Shown here: positions 10,791-24,319 of the stretch, in pieces
How positions within the stretch are numbered: position 1 is the first letter of the stretch
Layout of the letters: every line of letters starts with the position of its first letter
Assembly (NCBI RefSeq): GCF_000003815.2
Contig: NC_049990.1
Coordinates: forward strand, 10,204,601 to 10,268,600
DNA length: 64,000 nt
Direction of reading: 5' to 3'
Source: Branchiostoma floridae
Taxonomy: Eukaryota > Chordata > Leptocardii > Amphioxiformes > Branchiostomatidae
Notes under the pieces: generated by a model
What the model was told of the DNA's origin: nothing
The model's input: the letters and a program-made list of their open reading frames with translations, nothing else
The model's database searches: none
Made by a program: the position numbers and the translations under genes

Positions 10791-13700
10791 TTATGTTTCT
10801 TGTGTGCTAACAGAATCTAACACTGTATCACATGATTCAACCTCCTCCTGCTCTGAACCAGAACCTGATGAAGACTTATCTCTGCTGTCCTCCTCATCTT
10901 CAGCTCTCTTTCTTCTCTTCTTCTTCTTTTTCTTACGATGTCTCCTGTGTGAGTGGGACCGTTTGTGTTTGTGGTGTGAGGACGCGTGAGGAGACCTGAA
11001 ATGGGACAAACACAAGAAACTAAATCTGTGAATAATAACATCAGGTTGGAAAATGACTGGATAAGAAGGATTTATGTAAACTCAAAGTTAATGAAACATT
11101 TAATAAGCAGATTGAAACTGGCTGGTCATTGTGTTAGACACGCTGAAATTCCTGCACACCATCTTGTACTCTGGGAGCATACTACTACTAAAAGGAAAAA
11201 GAGGTAGGGGAAGACCCAGGGTGACCTACTTAGACAACCTACGTATTGACACAAGTCTGCATGATACTAAAGAGCTACAAAGGGCCATGGGGACCAAGTG
11301 AATTGGAGGAAGATATCAGGATTGGTTCTAGCAGGAGATCGACCTAAGTAAGTTAGTAAGTTAATAAGAATCAATAAAAGATTTGATTAAGTTGATTCAA
11401 GATTTCTGCCATTTATTTTTCTGAATTATCGCCTCCCCCCCTCCCCCAAGCAAAAAGACCCCTGGCCCTGGTCTGTGACAATGCTACCATCAACTACAGA
11501 TCTTTAGTCACTATATAAATTAGCACTCATTTGTAAACCTATGATATGAATAGCTTTAATTGGTTACCTTGACTTTGACCTGCTCCTTGACCTTGACCAC
11601 TGCTTCACAGAAGGTGACTTTGACTTCCTTGGAGATCTTGTCAACACCACTTCCTCTTGTTGCCCTGTTACAGTGTCCTTACCATCATCAGGATTCAGAC
11701 AACTACCTGTTGATGTTTCCATCTCCTTTTGTCCATCTACCGTTTCTTCATTGCGTGTATGATCATCAGTATTGCTGCTTTCTTGACCAGAATCGGAGTC
11801 TTCATTCTTTACATCCTTGTGCTCTTTTTCATTTTCAGTTCTACTACTTTGTCCTATGCTTGAGCCTCTGTTGGTCCTACTAACTCTATCTTGTTCCCTT
11901 CTACTGCTTCTTTCTCTTGACCTACTCCTTGACCTCTTCCTCCGTCTTGACCGACTTTTTGACCTTGACCTAACCCTTGACCTGCGTCTTGACCTCTCCC
12001 TAGACCTACTCCGAGATTCTCTCCTCAGACTCCTCTGACTCCTGTGAGAAGGACTGTGACTCCGTCGTTCTGATGACTGTCTCCAGGACCTGGCGCTAAC
12101 AGAACCACGTCGTTCACTAAACTCCCGCCAACTCCGCCGGCTGTCCTGTTGACCTCTACCCAAGTGGTGGTCCTCGTCTGCATCTCGGAACTCCCGCCCA
12201 GGGTTGGGGAAGACGTGCAGGAAGTTGCAGTGCTTTCCCTTTGGGCATCTCTTCCGAGAAAACAGACCTACAGAGATGTATAGTGCCAATTAGCCCAACA
12301 ATATAGCTGAAACGTGTGCAATGAAATAGTCATATTTTTATACGAAACATTGCTATATCAAGATCTTTTACATTTTCAAAAGACCAATCATTCAGCAGAT
12401 CAAAGCATTAGACTCACCACAAATAGCAGACTTCCAGCTTGTGACAGGTGTCATCTCACAGGTGAGCTGTTTACCTGCATAGAAGCGGCCGTGGAACTTC
12501 CTTATAGCTTCCAAGCAGTCCTCCTCCCTAAGACACAAGAAAAGACATGAGAAAAGAAATTGTTTTTCTTGCACATGTACATGAGATAAACATTGCTATG
12601 CTAAAAGAATAATCCTGGGGGCTTAATTTTACAGGGAAATGGAAGGTATAGTCAAGATATTTTTAAACTTAAAAGAAGGAACAATCCTACATCCTTGTCT
12701 CTGAGCTGTAATGTTAAAGGCTCACCTCTCATACTGAACGTAGACGTTCCCTCGTAAGTGTGGCTCATGGTTGCAGCAGACCTGTAAAAAAAAAACAGCT
12801 TCATATTGTTGGAGGGATGAACTAGTACTTATCTCAGCTTGTACAATGGAAAGAGCAAAATGCACCAGAATTTGGTAAACAATTACCTGCAAAAAGGTTT
12901 GAAGGCCAAAAATAAGTAAATGTTGCCCTGACCTTGAACTGTACCACTCTCCCCAGCGTTCTGAACTCTGGCAGTGTGTCGTTGTAGAACTCTATAAAGT
13001 CCTTGTACAGTTCGTCCTCACCATACTCCAGATACATGGTCTCATCAAAGTCATCTCTCTGGGTCTGGTCCAGGGCAAAGGTCGCAAACATTCCTAGTAA
13101 AGGTCAATGTTCAAAGGTTAGTAGCTCACCAATGTTTATTTGAATAAATGCCTCCATCCAAAGAAGCTGGAAGCTTCTGTCTAGAAACTAAGAAAGAATT
13201 TATTTATGTCGTGTTAGATATGGTATTTTGAACTTGTACGTACCAGCAATAAGGAGAGTTGTGGAGGAGTCGGGTCTTGTGTGCTTTCTGGAGCACCTAA
13301 GAAAACAGAAGAAAAGATCAAGTCATTTTTTAAAGCATTTTGTGCGTTGAGCTCTGATGTGTATATGTACTTGACAACTTGTCAGCGATCACTTTTTATT
13401 TACATCTGGAGTATTCAATGAGTAGTAGGCAAAACAATGTTACCGGGTAGCACATTAGATTCCCATACCTGTCACCAAATCTACAGGCACCAGTTTTCTT
13501 GAAGAAGGGGCAGTCCTCTGCTGCCCTGCCAGATGGTGCAGGCACCTCGCCACCTGCGCTGTAGTCAGCCGGAGCCATTGGGTTGTGCCACTCCTCCTTC
13601 TTCTGAGGGAAAAATTCATTTTACAAAGAAGAAGCACAAAAAAAATTCTCACAGGATCTGGAACTGCTAGCAGCAAACTGGGATGACCCAATTTTCTGTT

Positions 13701-16700
13701 TCTGAAACAGTTGCAAATATGAAACATAACAACACCATTCGCTTTAGACATACAAAACACACAATATTTTCAGTTTTGTTGACAAGATTCAAAGCTGGAC
13801 ACAAAATCAATTACCTTAGTTCCTGATGTACTTGAAGAGTCTAACATCTTGTTCAACTTGTCCTGGTAGGATACAGATGCATCAAGGGTGAGCACACATT
13901 ATCACGCTGGAAACAAGGTTAAGTCCAATGCAATGGGATAACAATGCAAGTCATAATCCTACAACTAAGATAATATCACACTAAACATGCTGCTTTTTTT
14001 CAGTGTCAAAAAAATCATCAAGGCCGCAAAAGTTGGTACAAAGACAACTGCTTTTGTAAGAATAATATATCTTTAAAAGTGTGTAGCAAAATGTATTGTA
14101 AGTAATATGTCAAACTCAAAGGTGGAGGCCCTTGAGACATTAAAGAAGATATGTCTGGACATTCTTATGCAAATCGAGACAATGGTTTATACATTAGGGG
14201 GCCTTTGCCTCTGACATATTGTCCACAATGCATTTTGCTGCATATATTTATTTAGCATTGTGAACCTCTTCATTGCCTGTTCATCGATACAGTGATGACT
14301 GAAAATGGAATGCATAAAAGATACAGCCCACTGCAAGGGTTGCCCAAGTTCTGAATGCACAGTTCTTGGCTGAACCTTGCATCCAATCCAAGCTTCAAAG
14401 ATCTGGTGGATGTTTGTTAAGGTTCATGGAAATATCTCTTCTATCTTTGCAATATCTTAGACTGAAAGTGACTATGTTTGCACACTAATCTTCTGCAATG
14501 GCTGGCAAACACTCAGTTAACTACTGTGTTCTTGAGGCACTTTGATTTTCTAACACAAATAACATACAAACTTGTCACATAAATTGTATGCACATGAATA
14601 GACGGTTTTTCTTTAACTTTACTTGGACAGTATTGCCAATCCCCATGCAAACATGTTGTTGGACAAAATTTGTCCAATTACTGCTATGCTTACCAAAAGA
14701 CTTTAACATAACATCACTTTGCTTTACAGAAGAAAAGATACAAGGTAGATGTTGCTCTCCAGAACTGCCCATTAGAAGCGGTCATGAGGAAATCTGCTCT
14801 CAATATGTATGACTTCAGTTAAGGAATGGTGTTTAAAAGACTCTTAATACATTTACTAAATTATAAGTGTAAAGCCCCTTATAAGAATGATGAATAAGAC
14901 ACCCTTACATACCGGTATGCAACCTAAGCAATAGCAGACCATAATAGAGTGAGTGAGTGGATGGTACTTATTTTGAAGATTATGTAAGGTTAACAGTCTT
15001 CAAGCCAACCAATGTGCTTGCACTATATGACATAAAATGCACATTGGTTAGCTTGAAGATAAACTATGGTTTCAAACTATGATCCTGTTTTGGTTATCCC
15101 AAGATATGCAGGAAAAACATGGATATCAATCTGGAGCACAGTGCTGTCACCTCTTGTTCCTTCTTCTGTTGCTCCTTCCTTTCTTTTGCCTCCTTCTCCT
15201 GTCTCTGTTGTTCTTCCCATTCTTCCCTTATCAACCTCTGCAGTGCACAAAATGACATGTAGGGGAGACATGTACATGTATAAGATTAAACAGGTAATGC
15301 TAGCTCAAGGTACCGCTGTTTAAGCAAGAACTAATTGCCTATACAGGACTAAATAAAAGCCTAGGGAATTTTATACTTTCTTGTACACAACAAGATCTTT
15401 TTAGCTGCCAATGTATTAGTAGTCTGTGCTAATCTCACCACTAACTGGCAGTTAAGAATAAGTTGGTTTTAGACAAGAAAACTTCAATAACATATAATCT
15501 ACCAAACTGATGAAACTACAAATGTATTTACAAATGTGACACAAACAGGAACAGAGTTTTCTCATTGCGTTATGTCCTTCATGAGTTCACAACATCCCCG
15601 AAAATATGTACCTCCTGCTCTTCCAGTTCCCTCTTCTTCATCTCCTCTCTCTCCCTCCTGACTCTGAACTCCTCCTGGGCTCGAGCCTCCCTTTCCAACC
15701 ATAACTGATGCTGTCTCTCCCTGGGAAGAATTAAGGGAGAAACCAACTATTTCTGCCATTCACATTCAAATTTGCAAATTAGAAATGTCATTTAAATGTC
15801 AATGAAATTATAAATCAGCCATCCATTTAACTTGCAGTCTGAAATGAGAAATTTCAGACAAACCTGAAATTCTATACATTAAAAAATCCCAACCAAAGAT
15901 ATAGTCTTTTCAATCTAAGATTCAGATATTTCAAAACATTCACATATTGTCTCTACTTGGTGATAAAACTGGCAAGAGTATTTAGCAGCAGAAGTGTCTT
16001 GATGATGTACCTCTCCGCTTCATCTTCTTGTCTGTTCCTCTCTCCATCACTCACTTCTTCCTTTTCTGGTGCTTCATTTGTTCCTGGTTCTGTATGTACA
16101 AATATGCTTTTTTTTAGTTTAAAGGTTGGAATACCAACATTAACATAATGTATAACAATGGTAAATTAGTATGTGTAATACATGTGCTAATAACTAAAAG
16201 CTTAATATATAGCTTGAAGGTTCATCTATGTTGGTAGAAATCATTCTGGAGCAATGTTGAATTGTATTATAAATTTCCACAAATTTGTGTTGGCAATTAC
16301 ACTTCAACTACAGAACTTAAGCTTATAATATTCTAATCTCAAGTACACAGATTCCAGACAAAAGATTCCATACCAGCTTGCAACTCTTCCTCTCTTGCTC
16401 TTGCTTCTTCCTGGCGTTTCTTTCGTCTTTTCTCTTTCCTCCATAAGGCTTTCTTCTGCTTGTGGCTGTTGTTAATTATTATTTATGAATAAGAACAGGC
16501 ATTCAAATGTTAACCTTAGCACAAGTTTACAGGCTAAAAAAAAATGTTGCTGTTTTCCTTTTTTTACGTCAGACATATTTTTAATCAAATTAACGTGAAA
16601 CTGAAAACAAAGTGACCTTGAACCATTTTAACTCAACTTAACGCAATGAACTGAATTACTGATGAGCTGTTGCAAGGCTACGCAGGTCACGGGTTCCTCA

Positions 16701-17723
16701 CTGGGCTTCCAGTGACGAAAATATGTTCAAAATGGCGTCATCACTGGACGCCCAGTGACGAAGAAAGTTTGTAACTGGTTTCCCAGTGATGACTTGCTTT
16801 GTTCCAGTGATGAAGCTCTCTCGGCACTGGAATTCCAGTGATGAACCTTGACTCGTCACTCGGTTTCCAGTGATGAACTCCGCTCGTCACTCGAGACCCA
16901 GTGATGAACTCCGCTCGTCACTCGGGGCCCAGTGATGAACGTCATTCATCACTGGACACCGAGTGTGGAACCATCGAGGTCACCGGTTCCTCACTGGGTT
17001 TTCCAGTGATGGGTGACTCTTCGGCACTAGACACCGAGTGATGAAATTATTTCGGCACTGGGCTTCCAGTGACCACGTTCTAATAGCACTAGAACGTTCC
17101 AGTGCTGAGTTCGATATGCAACAAAAACACCCTATTCACATGTCGCCATAGCCGTGTTACTGTTAGATTTGGTCCGGGAGTGTACTGGGGACTTGCAGAG
17201 GCGACGTTAGTATAACTTTAAGTGCTAACTTTGAAATCCCCTCTACTGAAACGATGATTCCTTTTTCTTCAGTAAACTGTATATTTGTCGTCACTGGTTT
17301 ACCAGCTGAAGTTTCCTCATCACTGGAAAACTAGTGACGATAAATATCCCCCACTGGTAAGCCAGTGACGACGCGACTTCATCACTGGAAACCTAAACCG
17401 AGTGATGAGAAATTTACCCGTGACCTCGGTAGTTTTGCTGAGCTGTTCTTCCAAAGCTGTATCCATAACCAGTAGGGTTCATAATTATGGCAAATAATTT
17501 TGCCACAAAACATACACTCTTTCATGCATATCCCTCACCTGCCCCCCTCCCCAATATGTTTGCCTTGCATATTTTGTGAAAAGCTGCACGCTAACTAAGC
17601 AACAAAGGCGCATTTCCCGAACTCAAAGCTATTATGGAGCTACAGAATACGATAGTTTCTCCAAAGTTACCTGAGTTTTTGTTGTTTTTGCCCGTTTTCT
17701 CCACCAGGTGAATCCTGCGCCAT
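10791..17723 (-). CDS. ZRSR2: U2AF35-related minor-spliceosome splicing factor, ZRSR2-type (13 coding exons)
   Basis: The family recognises the 3' splice site of U12-type introns. Exons, in gene order: 17723-17671, 16465-16374, 16089-16011, 15720-15612, 15237-15151, 13862-13815, 13602-13469, 13296-13244, 13093-12933, 12781-12726, 12527-12418, 12267-11568 and 10995-10791. All phases agree and give 628 residues. Order: a charged coiled coil (about 15-150); a CCCH zinc finger C187-x8-C196-x5-C202-x3-H206; a U2AF-homology RRM (about 219-325, with EPHLRGNVYVQYE and FHGRFYAGKQLTCE); a second finger C327-x7-C335-x5-C341-x3-H345 inside GKHCNFLHVFPNPGREF; then a long Arg/Ser region and a Lys/Arg-rich tail. 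A zinc-finger, UHM, zinc-finger, RS layout with a long N-terminal coiled coil separates it from plain U2AF1. If the last intron is retained, translation stops at a TAA formed across the exon 12 donor. Confidence 0.93.
11086..11345 (+). mobile_element. Decayed 3' fragment of a non-LTR retrotransposon
   Basis: In the last ZRSR2 intron and opposite to the gene, the sequence translates as SRLKLAGHCVRHAEIPAHHL, then after one frameshift as RGRGRPRVTYLDNLRIDTSL, with a later in-frame stop. The arginine-rich RGRPR motif followed by W/Y-x-D is typical of the region just after the reverse transcriptase domain of LINE ORF2. It ends in a short AAGT-rich simple tail. It is not functional. Confidence 0.65.
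14997..15059 (-). repeat. Intronic 21-bp stem hairpin, ZRSR2 sense strand
   Basis: TCTTCAAGCCAACCAATGTG at 14997 is matched by the complement of GCACATTGGTTAGCTTGAAG at 15039, with a loop of 21 bases. The only discordant pair is C/A on the + strand but a G-U wobble on the minus strand, the transcribed strand of ZRSR2. It lies in the intron between coding exons 5 and 6. It could be a pre-miRNA-like hairpin or a tiny MITE; the sequence alone does not decide. Confidence 0.5.
16210..16310. mobile_element. Fragment of the foldback family seen at 22742
   Basis: GGTTCATCTATGTTGGTAGA, followed by CATTCTGGA and then AATTTCCACAAA, parallels the left arm of the element at 22742-23125 (GTTCATCTATATTGGTAGAA, CATTCTTGGA, AATTTCCAACAC). 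It lies in the ZRSR2 intron between coding exons 2 and 3. Confidence 0.5.
16672..17438. mobile_element. Palindrome-packed DNA element (767 bp) with 9-bp target duplication
   Basis: A perfect direct repeat TGAGCTGTT flanks the element at 16663-16671 and 17439-17447. The ends are GCAAGGCTACGCAGGTCACG on the left and GCAAAACTACCGAGGTCACG read inward from the right; 19 of the first 23 positions match. The interior holds about 16 short units of the form CACTGG-few bases-CCAGTGA, spaced some 10-25 bases apart. A 9-bp duplication fits Mutator-like or Merlin-type elements, but the superfamily is open. It has no coding capacity and lies in ZRSR2 intron 1. Confidence 0.8.
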
Positions 17724-17924
17724 GCTTACAGACACCTGATGTGTACTACGTCATCATCTCCTGCGTACACGAACCTTGATGACGTTTTACACAAATTACG
17801 CAATAGAATCCCCGGTTGAAAACAAAGTGGTCAAAACATCGCGATCGTCGATGTCCAGTTTGACCATTTATACTGTATTTTGCAGGCAAAACATATAGCC
17901 TGAATGAGCTCTAAGTGTATAAAG
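17724..17924. promoter_or_regulatory. Shared promoter of divergent ZRSR2 and MOSPD1, with paired CRE half-sites
   Basis: ACGTCATCA (17748-17756) and TGATGACGT (17777-17785) form a perfect 9-bp inverted pair of ATF/CRE sites. ATTACGCAAT, close to a C/EBP-type palindrome, follows at about 17797, and CGCGATCG at about 17840. Minus-strand ZRSR2 begins at 17723. On the + strand, a donor AAAG|GTAAGT at 17925 would end a non-coding first exon for MOSPD1. A short bidirectional promoter is the simplest reading. Confidence 0.5.
17840..17924 (+). other. Candidate 5' non-coding exon of MOSPD1
   Basis: A strong donor (AAAGGTAAGT) follows 17924, and the first coding exon of MOSPD1 is preceded by an acceptor (TTTATTTTCCAG) just upstream of the ATG at 19959. 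An intron of about 2 kb between them would place the transcription start next to that of ZRSR2. The left edge is a guess. Confidence 0.35.
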
Positions 17925-19913
17925 GTAAGTAAAATCTCCAGCACTGAATGCAATATATGGCAGTTACAGTCGTGTTGTGTTTTTAAAACAACAAAGGATG
18001 TTTTCACTGTGGATTTTTTGTTGTGTCACAGCCAAAAATATAACGATTTAGTAACTCAGCCATATGCATTCATAAGTGATGCCTTTCTATATTGAAAGCA
18101 GTGTCTTCCTGAAATTTGCGTTTAGACGTTCGATACGTGTGTCTGAATGTCATGTGATTTTGGGGACCATAAAAAAACTTTGCCCCCCTCCCCCTTAACC
18201 TGATCCACACCCTATGTTTTCTTTGTTTGAATTCCCTTTATACAATTATGATAGACAGGTTCATATCTAGTGGAGACATACTATTTTTGTGACTTACTTT
18301 TGTGACAAATTTGCTAAGGAACTTACAGTGTTTTATATGTCAATTGTATCAATAAATGTCGCCATGAAAGCTTGAATACATTTTTTTATTAAATTGTGAC
18401 AACATAGTTTTGAACATGTTGTAATGAAAATTTTCCACGCAATCCAACATACTGATATCATACCGCCAAATCTCTACTACTCACAGTGGTAGAGGTCAAC
18501 CGTAAAATCTATTTTAATAGTTTCCTGAAATTAGCTTTAATATTTGTATCAATATTGTAATTATGGCAATTATTTCAATCTTATGCATATTATGAACTGA
18601 GTTTTGGTTGGTTAATGGATTTTGACTGCATAGTCCATATGTGCTGTTTTATTGTTATTGTTAGCATTTCTAATAATTCAATTAGTTATTACTCATACAT
18701 TACAATTTGTTGGTATCAGCCTCTAAGATTCTAGTCTGTGAAGCTATAAAAAAATAGATGCACAAGATAGAGCAACCTATTAAAAAAAAAATTGTATCAA
18801 CCTAATTGTGAAGATGGTATCATCTCAAACTACCCAAGATCCAGAACTTGGACTTAAAGCCATCTGTCTTAAGTGGTACAGTATCAATACTAATCTTGTC
18901 ATGGGATTTCTGCACAGCTATTCATTCATAAACGCATGGTGATTTAGAAAATGTACAACATTCAGGTCCTAGTGTCCTGAAATGGTGCTACAGACACTTC
19001 AAATATTAACTGTCTGTCCATTACCTTATTCAGCATGAAGTATTACTTCAAGTCATCAAAGCATTCCTTTCAAGCTAAATAGAATCATACACTGTTCCTA
19101 CCAGCTATGCACATATAATTATGATTAATGTGTGGGTTGGGGGCATATCAGGCTACTGCTATATTTTCCCATTATTTGAGGCTTTGAGCCTTGTTTAGAT
19201 GACCTTTGTCCTGGTAGTGTCCCCAAAATTGGGATAGTCACCCAAGAAGGACACCAGATATACAGGACAAGAGGAGAGAAACGGTAGGGATTGATGCATT
19301 GCAATCACAGATTGGACCTTTTTTCTCTGTATACGTATTACAGTAGGTGAGTAGGAAAGGATAAAGTATCTAGAATGTGGTCAAAATAAGTCCTAATGGT
19401 AAGTACCTTCCAGCTTTGTAAGTCCAACTTTGACTATAGTATATATGTTTATGTATGCCAATGTAAACTAAATGATACATGGCAGGGTTCTCACCAGGAT
19501 TTTTCACAGTGTAGGGGGCATCTTTACATGGTGAACGCATGTGGCAAATATTGAAATAGTGCAGGCATGAGCACTTAACTATGTTTTTAGTGGCATCCTC
19601 CCTTTGATAATTTTTAATGAAATAAAAGCCAACATTGACTTAACCTTTGTTACAAAACAACAGAAAACCCCCATATACTGGTTGAAATACAACTTGCAGG
19701 GGCTTAATCACAGCATAGGGGATACAAGTCGCATAAAATGATTTGATTAGCGTTAGCCGTTTGCTAGTAAGGAATATTAAATTGTGTACATGTAATAAAT
19801 CTTTGACAACCCTTATTTAATGAGAAAGACATAAGAAATTCTTTTGCAGTTCTCTTAGTTCAAAAGTTTTCAACATTTCATCTATATCACAAGGGACCAT
19901 CCTTTATTTTCCA
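17925..19913. other. AT-rich probable intron with a hAT-end fragment
   Basis: No coding exon was seen. At 19483, CAGGGTTCTCACCAGGATTT matches the start expected of hAT elements, continuing to about 19560 (GTGTAGGGGGCATC), but no matching right end or target duplication was found, so it is a solo or broken end. Confidence 0.4.
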
Positions 19914-19952
19914 GAAATGATATGCTGTACAGGCACCTGTACAGACCTGTAG

Positions 19953-23331
<3,379 letters not shown>

Positions 23332-23859
23332 CCCACAGCTTCTCCAGGACCTTCCACATCATGAACACATGACAGCAGTTCAACAATGTTCAGAGTTTCC
23401 TTCCCATACAAATGACTCCATTCACCATATTTTGTACTTACTCTTTTGTTTTCTCCAAGAGATTGGACCTACTGACTTCTGATCTGCGACCTGTTTTAAT
23501 TGGAAGGGCCAGTTGTATTGAAGAAGGCCTTAGTGGAGGTTAAGATTTGTCCAGTCAACATTTCTTGTCTCATAAAGAATGTTTAATTTTGACCATGTTA
23601 TCTGCCAACAGAGATAAGTTTTCTTTTGTTTTCTCCCTGGTGGCCTAAATGTAATGCCATCCAGTCAAGGGTCTATGGGCAATCTTATTGGTAACAACAA
23701 ACATACATGTTCATCTAGTATCACAGAATTTATTGTGTCATCCTTACTGGTGCTGACTCCACTGACAAAACTCTAGCTGTACCTGATGTATTTATATACT
23801 GTGAGCCTATAACTTATCTTCTATGCCTCTCTCTTTAACTATTTTGGCCTATATAATGT

Positions 23860-23865
23860 AATAAA
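23860..23865 (+). terminator. MOSPD1: Proximal poly(A) signal of MOSPD1
   Basis: AATAAA about 530 bases after the stop codon. Confidence 0.45.
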
Positions 23866-24293
23866 CTATGCCATAGTCATAGGATAAGCCACAAGTATAG
23901 ATAGCACGTATCCAGTGTGTTCGTTAAACATTCTGGTGTGAGATGGAGAGTGAATAGTAATTTAGGCATCATATAAGATTTGTACTGCATTTCATTGCCT
24001 TGCAATTTTTATATCATTTTCCAATTTCTATATCCCTACGCCTTACTGTTAAGATATGGGCAGTATGAAAATGATTTGAGGGTGCACTGTTTGCATGCTA
24101 TATATGATGGGTATTTTATATGTTGGAATTGATGATGGAAGTTTTCAGTTGTAGATACTGGATGTATTTAATCCTTTTCAGCCACAAAGTTGCCAAGAAG
24201 CTTTAAGAATTTGCCACTGATTCCAGTGTGTATAACTTACATACTCTTCAGTATGTATCAAGAAGTGATGATATTGTATGCTTTACCAGTTGT

Positions 24294-24299
24294 AATAAA
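24294..24299 (+). terminator. MOSPD1: Distal poly(A) signal of MOSPD1
   Basis: AATAAA followed within about 30 bases by a T/GT-containing stretch (CATTGTTGGCC). It may be used instead of, or together with, the proximal signal at 23860. Confidence 0.45.
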
Positions 24300-24319
24300 G
24301 AGAATCTCAAAGTTCATTG

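Noticed and set aside
11817..12038. Leucine-rich + strand open frame
   Set aside because: It is the antisense of the Arg/Ser-rich region of ZRSR2, which always reads as a Leu/Ser-rich frame.
16672..17438. CRISPR-like appearance of regularly spaced short palindromes
   Set aside because: The genome is eukaryotic, the units are only about 18 bases and vary, and the block has transposon ends and a target duplication.
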